Positions 1-8,566 are shown, counted from the first letter of the stretch. The stretch: 64,000 nucleotides of DNA from Burkholderia sp. Nafp2/4-1b (GCF_003635165.1 NZ_ML058599.1:124001-188000), one strand, 5' to 3'. Notes: a model not told the origin generated them from the letters alone. Numbers and translations are program-made.

Positions 1-1
1 G

Positions 2-460
2 CCTTCGATCGTGCGCGCGCCGGATGACCGGGAAGCGCGCAGCCGCGCGCTGTACGGCGCATGGCTCGCCGGCACGTGCCTGGGCGCGGTCGGCATGGCG
101 CTGCACCACAAGCTCTGCCATACGCTCGGCGGCACCTTCAACCTGCCGCACGCGCAGACGCACGCCGCGATGTTGCCGCATACCGCGCACTACAACCATG
201 CGGCGGCGCCCGACGCGCTGCGACGTGTCGCGCGGGCCCTGGGCGGTGCCGACGCGGCCGACGCCGGCCCGCTGTTGTTCGAGCTGAACCGGCGGCTCGG
301 CCTGGCCGCGGCGCTTGCCGACATCGGGATGCCGGAGGCGGGCCTCGACGAAGCTGCCGATCTCGCGTGCCGGAATCCGTATGCGAATCCGCGGCCGATC
401 GAACGCGCGCCGATTCGCGAACTGCTTCAGCATGCGTGGGAAGGCCGCGAGCCGCATTGA
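2..460 (+). CDS. Maleylacetate reductase, C-terminal part (truncated by window edge)
   Basis: The reading frame is open from the left edge, so only the last ~152 residues of a protein normally about 350 residues long are present. They show the His-rich metal-site region of iron-dependent-alcohol-dehydrogenase-type maleylacetate reductases (GMALHHKLCHTLGG, then LPHAQTH and LPH). The family reduces maleylacetate to 3-oxoadipate with NAD(P)H, the step after hydroxyquinol ring cleavage. The gene is followed 28 bp later by hydroxyquinol 1,2-dioxygenase in the same direction, which fits an operon for resorcinol/hydroxyquinol catabolism and supports the assignment. Confidence 0.88.
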   Translation, partial: PSIVRAPDDREARSRALYGAWLAGTCLGAVGMALHHKLCHTLGGTFNLPHAQTHAAMLPHTAHYNHAAAPDALRRVARALGGADAADAGPLLFELNRRLGLAAALADIGMPEAGLDEAADLACRNPYANPRPIERAPIRELLQHAWEGREPH

Positions 461-488
461 GCGGCCGGCTGCATTCAAGGAGACGAAC

Positions 489-1361
489 GTGACGAATGAT
501 CATCAAGACGGCGACACGCGGCTGACCGAGCAGGTCGTCGCCAGCTTCGACGGGACGCCGAACCCGCGCTTGCGCGTGCTGATGCAGAGCCTCGTGCGGC
601 ATCTGCATGCGTTCGTCCGCGAGACGGAGCTGACCGAGGCCGAGTGGATGGCCGCGATCCGCTTCCTGACCGAAACCGGACAGATGTGCGACGACGTCGT
701 GCGCCAGGAGTTCATCCTGTTGTCGGACACGCTGGGCGTGTCGATGCTCGTCGATGCGATCAACCATCGCTTCGCGACCGGCGCGACGGAAACGACCGTA
801 TTCGGCCCGTTCTACATCGAAGGCATGCCCGAGCGCGCGTATGGCGAGAACATGGCGTTCACGCCGGGCACGCCGGTCGTCGTGCATGGCCGCGTGCTGG
901 CCACCGACGGCACGCCGGTGGCGGACGCCGTGCTCGACGTGTGGCAGACCGCCGACAACGGCATGTATTCCGGGCAGGACAAGGAACAGCCGCACGGCAA
1001 CCTGCGCGGCCGTTATCGGACCGACGCCGAAGGCCGCTATGCGATCACGTCGATTCTGCCGGTCAGCTATCCGATTCCGACCGACGGCCCGGTCGGCAAG
1101 ATGCTCGATGCCACCGGCCGTCACCCGTGGCGGCCCGCGCATCTGCACTTCATGATCGATGCGCCCGGCTATCGCAAGCTCGTCACGCACCTGTTCGACG
1201 AGGAAGACGAATATCTGAAGTCGGATGCCGTGTTCGGCGTGAAGCCGTCGCTGATGGTCGCCTATCGGCCGCGTGCGGCGGGTGACGAACTCGCGCGCCG
1301 GGTCGGATTGAGCGGCGCGTACCGCGAAGCGACGTACGACTTCGTGCTCGACCGGAGCTGA
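489..1361 (+). CDS. Hydroxyquinol 1,2-dioxygenase (intradiol)
   Basis: Cytoplasmic non-haem Fe(III) enzyme that opens 1,2,4-trihydroxybenzene between the hydroxylated carbons to maleylacetate. The 290-aa product has an N-terminal dimerisation helix region (about residues 10-95) and an intradiol beta-sandwich. The expected four iron ligands are visible as Tyr160, Tyr194, His218 and His220 (the last two in the motif HPWRPAHLHF). The start is GTG at 489, chosen because AAGGAG lies six bases upstream; the longer in-frame ATG at 315 overlaps the reductase gene. Product and context (maleylacetate reductase upstream) agree. Catechol 1,2-dioxygenase is the main alternative, but the neighbouring reductase argues against it. 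Confidence 0.9.
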   Translation: MTNDHQDGDTRLTEQVVASFDGTPNPRLRVLMQSLVRHLHAFVRETELTEAEWMAAIRFLTETGQMCDDVVRQEFILLSDTLGVSMLVDAINHRFATGATETTVFGPFYIEGMPERAYGENMAFTPGTPVVVHGRVLATDGTPVADAVLDVWQTADNGMYSGQDKEQPHGNLRGRYRTDAEGRYAITSILPVSYPIPTDGPVGKMLDATGRHPWRPAHLHFMIDAPGYRKLVTHLFDEEDEYLKSDAVFGVKPSLMVAYRPRAAGDELARRVGLSGAYREATYDFVLDRS

Positions 1362-1366
1362 CCGAC

Positions 1367-1678
1367 ATGGCGCGATTCTTTGCAGTGTTCGCGACGGACC
1401 AGCCGGGGATGCGTGAAGTGCGCGACCGCGTGCGGCCCACGCATCGGACTTACCTGCGTTCCGCCGCGCAGCACGGCCTCGTCGTGCGGCTCGGCGGGCC
1501 GACGCTCGATCCGCAGGGCGACGCGATGAACGGCACGCTGCTCGTCATCGAGGCGGACGACATCGATGCGGTGATGCGGTTCGTCGGCAACGATCCGTAT
1601 GTGAAGGAAGGGCTGTTCTCGCGGGTCGAGGTGCGGCCGTGGGACTGGAGCCTGGGGAACCCCGAGCGGAGAGTGTGA
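1367..1678 (+). CDS. YciI-family protein
   Basis: Small 103-aa ferredoxin-like-fold protein of the YciI type: N-terminal strand MARFFAVFATDQPG, a conserved R-x-R-P-x-H region near residues 20-27, and the C-terminal pattern DPYVKEGLF...VEVRPW. YciI homologues recur in aromatic-degradation operons (often beside dioxygenases and ferredoxins), but their reaction is mostly unproved. The gene starts 6 bp after the dioxygenase stop with GGAG ahead of it and is followed immediately by the Rieske gene, so it is almost surely co-transcribed. A muconolactone-isomerase-like or accessory role in hydroxyquinol breakdown is only inference. Confidence 0.8.
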   Translation: MARFFAVFATDQPGMREVRDRVRPTHRTYLRSAAQHGLVVRLGGPTLDPQGDAMNGTLLVIEADDIDAVMRFVGNDPYVKEGLFSRVEVRPWDWSLGNPERRV

Positions 1679-1680
1679 GC

Positions 1681-2016
1681 ATGGGCGCCACGCAACTCTG
1701 CCGCTTCTCCGAAGTGCCCGACGGGGGCGCACGCGTCGTCGATGAAGCGTGCATCGGCCGGCCGGTGATCGTCGTGCGGCGCGCGGAGCAGGTGTGGGCG
1801 TATGTGAACCGCTGCCCGCATTTCTCGGTGCCGCTCGATTTCGTGCCGGGCAATGTTTCCTGTTATCGGTCGCAGGTGCTGATGTGTGCGCATCACAGTG
1901 CGCTGTTCCGGTTCGACGATGGCGTGTGTATCGACGGACCGTGTTCGGGTGCGGCGCTCGAAGCCGTGGCCGTCGAGGTGGATGCGGCGGCGTGGGTGGT
2001 TTGTCGAAGCGCTTGA
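1681..2016 (+). CDS. Rieske [2Fe-2S] ferredoxin-type protein
   Basis: 111-aa single-domain Rieske protein. Cluster ligands appear as C-P-H (NRCPHFSVPL) and, about 20 residues on, C-A-H-H (LMCAHHSALF), followed by the FDDG turn typical of the fold. There is no signal peptide or membrane segment, so it should be a soluble electron carrier. ATG 1681 begins two bases after the YciI stop; an in-frame GTG at 1675 overlapping that stop is an alternative start. As the last visible gene of the hydroxyquinol operon it may supply electrons to a ring hydroxylase encoded left of the window; that partner is not visible here. Confidence 0.83.
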   Translation: MGATQLCRFSEVPDGGARVVDEACIGRPVIVVRRAEQVWAYVNRCPHFSVPLDFVPGNVSCYRSQVLMCAHHSALFRFDDGVCIDGPCSGAALEAVAVEVDAAAWVVCRSA

Positions 2017-2123
2017 TTCAATTCCAATAGATGGCTCGGTCGCATCGGCCTGGATGAAATCGGAAACTCACGGTACTTCATCCGTTCCATTGAATCAGTA
2101 TCACTAACTAAAGACGGTTTTTA

Positions 2124-2150
2124 TGCCTGAATGAATGTCTGATTCAGGCA
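2124..2150. terminator. Hairpin between hydroxyquinol operon and porin
   Basis: Nine-base perfect arms TGCCTGAAT (2124-2132) and ATTCAGGCA (2142-2150) around a nine-base loop. It sits 108 bp after the Rieske stop and 90 bp before the porin start. There is no T-tract on either side, so it may be a weak terminator, a processing site or an operator in the porin promoter. Confidence 0.4.
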
Positions 2151-2239
2151 GGGGAAGGTGTTGTTTCGAGAAGCATCGGGCGATGGGTTCACGACGTAGC
2201 GGGTGACCGGCTCGAATTTAAAAAAAGGACGGAGACACA

Positions 2240-3328
2240 ATGAAGCTCAGGTTTGGCGTATTCGCGATGTTCGCTATCGCGCCGGGCGCGTATGCGCAAA
2301 GCAGCGTGACCCTGTTCGGTCTGATCGACAGCGGCATCTCGTATGTCAGCAACGAAGGCGGCGGGAAGAACGTCAAGTTCGACGACGGCATCTTTACGCC
2401 GAACCTCTTCGGCTTGCGCGGCACGGAAGACCTCGGCGGCGGATATCGTGCGATCTTCGCGCTCGTCAATCAGTTCTCGATGGCGAACGGCAGCATCATC
2501 GGGACCGGGATCTTCGGGCGCAATGCGTACGTCGGTATCGAGAGCGATCGATTCGGCAGCATCAGGCTCGGGAATCAATACGACTTCATGGTGGATTCGC
2601 TGTTCGCGAAGGGAAACGCGATCTCCATGGATCTGACGGGGTTGTACGGGTTCAGGAACGGCCCGTTCCAGCGCCTCGCGCTGCCGAATAATCCGACCGG
2701 CGCGTTCGACTGGGACCGCACGGCCGGCAGCAAGCGGGTCGCGAATTCCGTCAAATACAGCTCGCCGACAATTGCCGGGTTTTCCGGGGGCGTGATGTAT
2801 GCGTTTGGCGGCGTGGCCGGTTCTGTCGGTGCGGACAATACCGTGAGCGCCGGGTTGAACTACGACGTCGGCGCGTTCGGGATTGGCGCGGCCTATACGA
2901 ACGAGAAGTACGGCCCGGCGCCCGGTACGCCGTCGACCAGCGTGCGCAACTGGGGCGTCGGGATGCACTACGACTTCGGTGCGGTGACCGCGAAGGCGCT
3001 GCTGACCACCGTACACAATTCGTTCAACGATGCCGGCGTGTGGATGGCCGAAGCCGGCGGCGTCTGGCGCGTCAGGCCGGACGTGTTTCTCGGCGCGAAG
3101 TACATGTACATGAAGGGCAACGAAGCCGTGAACGACAACCATGCGCATCAGGTCAGCGTCGCGTTTCAGTACCTGTTGTCGAAGCGGACGATGGTGTATG
3201 TCTCCGGCGATTATCAACGCGCGAACAGCGGCGCGAACGCGCAGATCAACGGCGTGCTCGATCCGAACGGTGCGTCGAGTTCAGCGAGTCAGGCGGTGGC
3301 CCGGATCGGGTTGCATACGATGTTTTGA
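2240..3328 (+). CDS. Outer-membrane porin (Burkholderia OmpC-like, Gram-negative porin family)
   Basis: 362-aa trimeric-porin-type beta barrel. It begins with a signal peptide (MKLRFGVFAMFAIAPGAYA, cleavage before QSSVTL) followed by the typical start of betaproteobacterial porins, SSVTLFGLIDSGISYV. Internal hallmarks are LFGLRGTEDLGGGYRAIF and NAYVGIESDRFGSIRLGNQYD, and it ends with an aromatic residue (GLHTMF), as needed for barrel assembly. GGAC/GGAG lies just ahead of ATG 2240. It follows the hydroxyquinol operon in the same direction, so it could admit the aromatic substrate, but substrate choice cannot be read from sequence. Confidence 0.93.
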   Translation: MKLRFGVFAMFAIAPGAYAQSSVTLFGLIDSGISYVSNEGGGKNVKFDDGIFTPNLFGLRGTEDLGGGYRAIFALVNQFSMANGSIIGTGIFGRNAYVGIESDRFGSIRLGNQYDFMVDSLFAKGNAISMDLTGLYGFRNGPFQRLALPNNPTGAFDWDRTAGSKRVANSVKYSSPTIAGFSGGVMYAFGGVAGSVGADNTVSAGLNYDVGAFGIGAAYTNEKYGPAPGTPSTSVRNWGVGMHYDFGAVTAKALLTTVHNSFNDAGVWMAEAGGVWRVRPDVFLGAKYMYMKGNEAVNDNHAHQVSVAFQYLLSKRTMVYVSGDYQRANSGANAQINGVLDPNGASSSASQAVARIGLHTMF

Positions 3329-3355
3329 CGGGCCATAGCGTTGCGCTTAGCTTTG

Positions 3356-3395
3356 CTTCGCTTCGCTTCGCTTCGCTTCGCTTCGCTTCGCTTCG
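3356..3395. repeat. Pentanucleotide tandem repeat (CTTCG)x8
   Basis: Eight perfect head-to-tail copies of CTTCG, starting 27 bp after the porin stop and ending 116 bp before the end of the convergent GST gene. It is intergenic on both strands, so length change would not alter a protein. Such simple repeats are prone to slippage and vary between isolates. Confidence 0.95.
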
Positions 3396-3469
3396 CGGAA
3401 ATAGTCAGCGTCGTCGTTCGGCTCGAACGGTGTTTCCCCGGCGGCGCGCTGCGTTGCCCGGGCCCGGGA

Positions 3470-3504
3470 GGTGGCAGGCAGACCTTGCATCTGGACCTGC
3501 CACC
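3470..3504. repeat. Inverted repeat downstream of GST gene
   Basis: Arms GGTGGCAGG (3470-3478) and CCTGCCACC (3496-3504), nine perfect pairs with a 17-base loop, lie eight bases beyond the GST stop codon (minus strand). No T-tract follows, so a factor-dependent or processing hairpin is more likely than a classical terminator. Confidence 0.45.
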
Positions 3505-3511
3505 GTTGGAA

Positions 3512-4174
3512 TTATTGCCTTGCCGCTGCGGCTGCCTCTTTGGCCTTGTCCTGTTCCGCCGCCAGCGCTGCATCTGCCGCCTGCGCGCGCTGAATGGCCG
3601 GACGAGCCAGAATGCGGTCGATATAGGCGCGCACGACGGGCGTCTCCGGCATCAGCTTGAACATCGTGATCCAGTTCAGTGCCGCGCCCCACAGGACGTC
3701 CGCCGCCGTGAAGCGTTCGCCCAGCAGATAGGGGCCCTTGGCCAGTTGCGTACCGATCGCGTTGACGACCGTATCGAAGTCGCCGTAGGGAGACGTCGAG
3801 TACGCCGCGGACGGACGATTCATCGAACGGTCGACGATGGCCGGCTCGAAACATGAGCCATAAAACACCATCCAGCGCAGATACGGACCGCGCAGCGCAT
3901 CGCCCGGCGCCGGCGACAGGCCGGCTTCGGAATACAGCTCCGCCGCGTACATGTAGACGGCGGCCTGCTCCGTGACGATCACGTCGCCGTGACGCAGTGC
4001 GGGAACCTTGCCCATCGGGTTGATGGCGAGGTATTCGGCTTCGTGGTGTTTGCCGGTGGAGAGGTCGAACGTGTGGAGTTCATAGTCGGCGGCCAGTTCC
4101 TCGAGCAGCATGCGGGCACCGGCCGAGCGGCTGCGCGGGCAGTGGAACAGGGTCAGGTGACGGTCTTGCGGCAT
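3512..4174 (-). CDS. Glutathione S-transferase family protein
   Basis: 220-aa soluble GST. An N-terminal thioredoxin-like domain (residues ~7-82) carries the FHCPRSRSAGARM start, the cis-Pro stretch NPMGKVPALRHGD and the glutathione-gamma-Glu-binding TEQAAVYMY; an all-helical C-terminal domain follows (~90-200). The tail after ~205 is Ala/Lys-rich and probably disordered. The family conjugates glutathione to electrophiles or acts as isomerase or dehalogenase; substrate is not predictable. It stands alone, convergent with the porin and divergent from the AraC-type regulator, from which it is separated by ~120 bp, so that regulator might control it. Confidence 0.88.
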   Translation of the reverse strand: MPQDRHLTLFHCPRSRSAGARMLLEELAADYELHTFDLSTGKHHEAEYLAINPMGKVPALRHGDVIVTEQAAVYMYAAELYSEAGLSPAPGDALRGPYLRWMVFYGSCFEPAIVDRSMNRPSAAYSTSPYGDFDTVVNAIGTQLAKGPYLLGERFTAADVLWGAALNWITMFKLMPETPVVRAYIDRILARPAIQRAQAADAALAAEQDKAKEAAAAARQ

Positions 4175-4294
4175 TGCGGGCTCCGTTGTTCGGTCAGGAC
4201 AAGGATTCCAATGTAGGACGGTTGCGGAGCGCCGTCTTGGAAAAATCCGCTGTGGCGGTGCATCATCACGCTGTCACCTCAACGGTTCGTCACC

Positions 4295-5110
4295 ATGGCC
4301 GACTTGCGTAACGTGACCGACACGCCCAAAGGCGTCGTCGGCCCGAAAGCCATCAATCAGCGCTTTCGCCTGAATCGCTATTACCCGCGTGCCGAGCTGG
4401 CCGGCGTGCTGGATCATCACTGGATCGTCGAATGGGATCTGCGCGACCAGCCGCCGTTTGTGCAGCGCACGCTGCCGTATCCGTGCGTGAATCTGGTGTT
4501 CGACCGGCGGCAGACGGGGATTTTCGGCGTGGTGTCGGGGGCGTTCGAGACGACGCTGGCCGGGGCCGGGCGCGCGATCGGATTGCGGTTTCGACCGGGG
4601 GCGTTTCGGGCGTTCTTCGGCAAGCCGGTGCATTTGTCGACCGACAAGGTGCTGCCGGTGTCGACGCTGCTCGACTGTGGCGATGCCGAAGCCGAAAACG
4701 CTGTGCTCGGTGCCGAGGATGACGCCGGGATGGTCGCGGCAGCCGAGGCTCTGTTGTTGCGCGTGTTGCCGCCGCCCGATCCGCAGGTCGAGCGCATTCA
4801 TGCGATCTTGCAGATGCTGCAGCAGGATATCGGGCTCACGCAGGTGCGCGACCTGGCCGAGCGTGCGGGCTTGAGCGAGCGCACGTTGCAGCAGCTTTTT
4901 TCGAACCATGTGGGTGTGACGCCGAAGTGGGTGATCTGTCGTTATCGCCTGCACGAGGCCGCCGACAAGCTCGCAGGCGGCGAGCCGGTCGATCTCGCGG
5001 AACTGGCTCAGTCGTTGGGGTACTTCGATCAGGCGCACTTCACGCGCGATTTCCGGAAGCTGGTGGGGAAGGCGCCGGCGGAGTATCGGCGGGAGGATGG
5101 GCGCGGGTGA
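4295..5110 (+). CDS. AraC-family transcriptional regulator
   Basis: 271-aa regulator. The C-terminal ~100 residues form the two helix-turn-helix AraC/XylS DNA-binding domain: LTQVRDLAERAGLSERTLQQLF (split here at ~178-199) and the signature LAELAQSLGYFDQAHFTRDFRKLVGKAPAEYR stretch (~235-266, key residues G242, F244, H248, F249, P260, Y263). The N-terminal half (HHWIVEWDL..., GLRFRPGAFRAFFG) resembles the beta-rich sensor region of DUF6597-type AraC proteins. Divergent from the GST gene; the ligand is unknown. Confidence 0.86.
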   Translation: MADLRNVTDTPKGVVGPKAINQRFRLNRYYPRAELAGVLDHHWIVEWDLRDQPPFVQRTLPYPCVNLVFDRRQTGIFGVVSGAFETTLAGAGRAIGLRFRPGAFRAFFGKPVHLSTDKVLPVSTLLDCGDAEAENAVLGAEDDAGMVAAAEALLLRVLPPPDPQVERIHAILQMLQQDIGLTQVRDLAERAGLSERTLQQLFSNHVGVTPKWVICRYRLHEAADKLAGGEPVDLAELAQSLGYFDQAHFTRDFRKLVGKAPAEYRREDGRG

Positions 5111-5272
5111 AGTTACGGATTGGTGTGGCGGTTGACCTGCTGTCGCGTCGACGATGAACCTGCGATGGGGCGCTGCGGCCATCGGGACATGTCGCACGGG
5201 GGATGCATTGCCGATCATTCCGCCCTATAGTGCTCGTCGTTAACCGATCTGCAAGAAACTCAGGAGCTCGTC

Positions 5273-6088
5273 GTGCTTCAACGGATATCCAGGTTGGGTC
5301 GTTCGAACTTCGTGCGCGCCATCGCGCTGACGATGATGCTGGCGCCCGTTGTGGCGCATGCGGAGACGGAGGCTGTCGACGGCACGAAGGCCATCGCGCC
5401 CGCTGTCGGTTCCGACACGTCACCCGCACGACCGATTGTCGGCGACGACCCGGCTGCCGTTCGGGATGCGCTGAAGAAGCTGCACATCAGCGCCGCCTCG
5501 TCACCGTCGTTGCGCGACCGGGTTCGCGGGCTGGTCTCCGATGCTACCGATCGGCACGGCCCGAATCCCGAGCTGGCGGCCGTCGGCCTGGATCGTGACG
5601 TGAGGTTCGTGGTGCCGGTGCGGTACGGAGTGAGGTACCAATCGAAGCGGCAGCTGTTGACCGTCGATGTCGACCTGTTCGACGCAGAGCGCAACGACCG
5701 GACAGGCATCGTGCTGAGAAAGGTCATAACGGGACCGCGAGGGCGAGGGCTCGTGATTGCGCCCGAAGCGAAGGCGAAGGGGTATATACAGCAGGTCGAT
5801 ATCATCGAGCTCGAGCCGGGGCTAGGGAAAAAGACCACGGTTCGTAGCAGCATGCGGATTTCGCCGGCCGTGTACGCGCAAGCGAATGGCGATTTCGCAT
5901 TGGTGTTTAGCGGGCGCCTGCTTCGGCCTTATTTGACCGAACAGACCGAGCATGCCGATCCGAGCATCGACGAGCCGACGGACATTACGACCAGGGTCTC
6001 CACGTTGCACTTGGATCTGGAGAACATCTCGCTGGTGAGTCCGTCGAGCGGGGTTGTGTTGGCGAAGAAGTTGCGGTTGTCGAAGTAG
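5273..6088 (+). CDS. Hypothetical exported protein
   Basis: 271 aa, not recognised. The first 33 residues look like a signal peptide with a long basic n-region (MLQRISRLGRSNFVRAIAL), hydrophobic core and AHA-E cleavage site, so a periplasmic or secreted location is likely. The mature part has no Cys and no obvious repeats and contains beta-strand-like stretches (VRFVVPVRYGVRY, LLTVDVDLFDAE, GDFALVFSGRLL). Start is GTG 5273, with CAGGAG seven bases upstream; no ATG with a good ribosome site is available. Neighbours give no functional hint. Confidence 0.7.
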   Translation: MLQRISRLGRSNFVRAIALTMMLAPVVAHAETEAVDGTKAIAPAVGSDTSPARPIVGDDPAAVRDALKKLHISAASSPSLRDRVRGLVSDATDRHGPNPELAAVGLDRDVRFVVPVRYGVRYQSKRQLLTVDVDLFDAERNDRTGIVLRKVITGPRGRGLVIAPEAKAKGYIQQVDIIELEPGLGKKTTVRSSMRISPAVYAQANGDFALVFSGRLLRPYLTEQTEHADPSIDEPTDITTRVSTLHLDLENISLVSPSSGVVLAKKLRLSK

Positions 6089-6241
6089 GCGGGGCGCGAG
6101 GATGGTCGGCACGCCATGCGCGGGTCAGCAGCGTCGATGTACACCGCACAGGCGGCCTGACGCGACCGACGCAGCGATTGGTGGAATTCCTGCTCGTCGT
6201 TCAATCGGGAATCCCTGAAAATCCCACGCTGCGCCCTCGCA

Positions 6242-6748
6242 TCACATCACCACCGGCGCGCTCGGAAACTCGTCGACAGGCGGGCGGCTGGCTGGAAAAT
6301 GCGTCTTCAACAGCTCGGTCACCCGCGCGATACCCTGCAAAACACCGGATTGATAATCACCGCGCCGGAAATCGGCTTCCATCGTCCGGCAAATTGCTTC
6401 CCACTCGTTGCTATCGACCTTGGCGTGGATACCGCGGTCCGCGACAATTTCGACATCGCGGTCCGCCAGCAACAAGTAGATGAGAACACCATTGTTGTGT
6501 TCGGTGTCCCAGACCCGGAGCTGAGAGAACACGTCTATCGCGCGCGCTCGGGCGGACGTTCCCTTCAGCAGGGCAGCGGTATGGAGCGCGCCCTCGACGG
6601 CGAATCTGACTTGACCGACGTGTGCATCATGACTGGCATGAACGGCCCGTTCGATGGCCAGAAGGGACCGGCGAGGGAACGCGGCATTGACGCGCCAGTG
6701 CGTCGTGGAGAGATGCCGAACAAGTCGTCTCAGGTCCATGGCTACCAC
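6242..6748 (-). CDS. TPM-domain protein (DUF477), soluble
   Basis: 168 aa with a single TPM (TLP18.3/Psb32/MOLO-1) domain: AFPRRSLLAIERAVHASH, the LRVWDTEHNNGVLIYLLLADRDVEIVADRGI stretch with its conserved W-D-T-E-x-N-N-G core (key residues W76, N81, G83), and a late GVLQGIARVTELLKTHFP helix. No signal or membrane segment is seen. It overlaps the start of the preceding TPM gene's end by 7 bp and is the last gene of the LemA-TPM-TPM operon. TPM/LemA pairs are widespread but their envelope-related job is not established. Confidence 0.82.
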   Translation of the reverse strand: MVAMDLRRLVRHLSTTHWRVNAAFPRRSLLAIERAVHASHDAHVGQVRFAVEGALHTAALLKGTSARARAIDVFSQLRVWDTEHNNGVLIYLLLADRDVEIVADRGIHAKVDSNEWEAICRTMEADFRRGDYQSGVLQGIARVTELLKTHFPASRPPVDEFPSAPVVM

Positions 6749-7596
6749 CTGCCCGACGCACCGCCGCCGCCGAACCCACCGCCGCCGCCACGAAAGATGT
6801 CCCGGTCAGAACCGCCGGTGATTCCGCCATTTCTGCCGCCAATGAATCGGCCTCCGACGGCCCCCATTCCACTTCCCAGGAGCGTGAATAACAACGCCAT
6901 CGCACCTGCTGCCGCGGCGACAAACAGAGCACCGGACAGCATCCATGCGAGTGCCCCGATGATGCCGCCGGTGACCAATGCGCCGGGTAGTCTGCCGAAT
7001 ATGGCGCGCAGGAAGCGGCCAGCCATGACCGTCGCCAGAAAGAGGATGGGTAGCAGCCGACCGGCCCCGTCCGATGTTTGGTGCTGTTTCGGCGGTAGGG
7101 GTAATGGTTCGCCATTGACGACCCGCATGATGGCGTCAGTGCCGGCCGAGATGCCACCATAGAAGTCGCCGGCTTTGAATCGAGGAACTATCACGTCGTT
7201 GATGATTCGATTGCTCGTCGCGTCGGTCAGCACGCCCTCGAGACCGTATCCCACTTCAATGCGTAGCGCATGGTCATTTTTGGCGACAATCAACAGCACG
7301 CCGTCGTCAACGTTCTTGCGCCCGAGTTTCCATTGTTCGACGACCCGCATTGAATATTGCTCGATGGATTCCGGCTCGGTCGTCGGAACGATGAGAACAG
7401 AAATCTGCGTCCCTTTTTGAGTCTCGAACCCCTTGAGGCTCTGCTCGAGTGCAGCCTTCTGCTCGCCAGTCAGCGTGCCGGTTTCATCGGTTATCCTCTC
7501 TTCCAAGGATGGAACTCGTACATCCGCTCGAGCACACGCTCCGCCAAGGACGAAAAAAGCGACGACGATTACTATCGCCAATCTGAAAATGCTCAA
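6742..7596 (-). CDS. TPM-domain membrane protein (YgcG-like)
   Basis: 284 aa. Signal/anchor segment at residues 1-24, then a periplasmic TPM domain (~30-150; motifs DETGTLTGEQKAALEQSL, NVDDGVLLIVAKNDHALRIE, VGYGLEGVLTDATS), two to three hydrophobic segments (~180-245), and a very Gly-rich C-terminus (FRGGGGGFGGGGASGRW). This is the standard architecture of the YgcG/TPM family that travels with LemA. Its start overlaps the LemA stop by 4 bp (ATGA), indicating translational coupling. Molecular role unknown; TPM domains in plants act in photosystem repair. Confidence 0.88.
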   Translation of the reverse strand: MSIFRLAIVIVVAFFVLGGACARADVRVPSLEERITDETGTLTGEQKAALEQSLKGFETQKGTQISVLIVPTTEPESIEQYSMRVVEQWKLGRKNVDDGVLLIVAKNDHALRIEVGYGLEGVLTDATSNRIINDVIVPRFKAGDFYGGISAGTDAIMRVVNGEPLPLPPKQHQTSDGAGRLLPILFLATVMAGRFLRAIFGRLPGALVTGGIIGALAWMLSGALFVAAAAGAMALLFTLLGSGMGAVGGRFIGGRNGGITGGSDRDIFRGGGGGFGGGGASGRW

Positions 7597-8255
7597 TTGG
7601 TCACCCTGCCGGCAGATGCCGGTGCTGAGCCGAAATCAACCTGCGGCGGCTTCGAAATCTCGGCTTCGTTGCTCACCGAGAAATTCGGTCTCTCCTGGTA
7701 GCCAAAGGCCTTTGCCGTCAGGTTGTTTGGAAACGAGCGCACCGTCGTGTTGTATGCCTGGACGGAGCGAATGTATCTGTTCCTCGCGACAGTGATGCGA
7801 TTTTCGGTGCCTTCCAACTGGACCTGCAAGTCCCTGAAGTTCGCGTCGGATTTGAGCTGCGGGTAGTTCTCGGTCACCACGAGCAGTCGCGAAAGCGTGG
7901 AGGTAAGCTGCCCTTGCGCCGCTTCGAACTTGGCAAATGCCTGCGGGTCGGAGATGAGTTCGGGGGTCGCGCGAACCGAGCCGACCTGAGCGCGGGCCTG
8001 GGTCACACTCGTGAGCACGTCCCGCTCTTGATTCGCATACCCCTTGACCGTATTGACAAGGTTCGGAACGAGGTCTGCTCTACGCTGATATTGATTCAGT
8101 ACCTCGGACCAGCTCGCCTTGACCTGCTCATCCTCTGTCTGGATAACGTTATAGCCGCATCCTGCGAGGTTCAGCAGGATTGAGGTGAAAACAGCCGCCC
8201 AGATTGCGCGAATCCAGCTGTATCGCGGCGAAGCGATGGTTGCGTTTTCCGACAT
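7593..8255 (-). CDS. LemA-family lipoprotein-like membrane protein
   Basis: 220 aa, first gene of the LemA-TPM-TPM operon. N-terminal membrane segment (IWAAVFTSILLNLAGCG) ends in a lipobox-like LAGC, so it may be a lipoprotein. The LemA helical core follows: NQYQRRADLVPNLVNTVKGYA, ERDVLTSVTQARAQV, LSRLLVVTENYPQLKSDANF and the NRITVARNRYIRSVQAYN/VRSFP end. Start at 8255 is preferred over an in-frame ATG at 8390 because a G-rich ribosome site precedes it and the signal segment then falls at the N-terminus. Family function is unclear. Confidence 0.88.
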   Translation of the reverse strand: MSENATIASPRYSWIRAIWAAVFTSILLNLAGCGYNVIQTEDEQVKASWSEVLNQYQRRADLVPNLVNTVKGYANQERDVLTSVTQARAQVGSVRATPELISDPQAFAKFEAAQGQLTSTLSRLLVVTENYPQLKSDANFRDLQVQLEGTENRITVARNRYIRSVQAYNTTVRSFPNNLTAKAFGYQERPNFSVSNEAEISKPPQVDFGSAPASAGRVTN

Positions 8256-8566
8256 TGACAGGCCCCCATCCGTTTTGCTGCGTACTTTCCGGTTAGACGG
8301 CGACAGGGGGCGTCCCGGAAGCACTGTAGCGATGGTCCCATCGTATGTATCAGCCGAGCGCGCACCCTTGATATACGTCAAGTGCATCACGCCCCGGTCA
8401 TCTCACGTATCCACGCGGGGTGAAGACCAAATGGGCTGACGCAGCTTATGTATGACGAAATAACATTAAAACCCGTTGAGCCACGTCAAAAGCTCTCCGG
8501 GTACGAGCAATAGAGTCGTATGCGAGGCCTCACGAACGGCCGAGTACTTCGCTTGCGGAGGCCCGC
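8256..8566. other. Divergent promoter region between lemA-type and copper genes
   Basis: 311 bp without a supported gene. It must carry the promoters of the LemA operon (minus) and of the Met-rich protein (plus). Somewhat AT-richer than its surroundings. No clear CueR-type palindrome was seen here. Confidence 0.5.

Noticed and set aside
138-1190. Long minus-strand open frame opposite the maleylacetate reductase and dioxygenase genes
   Set aside because: Shadow of the high-GC plus-strand genes; His/Arg-rich without domain motifs and no ribosome site.
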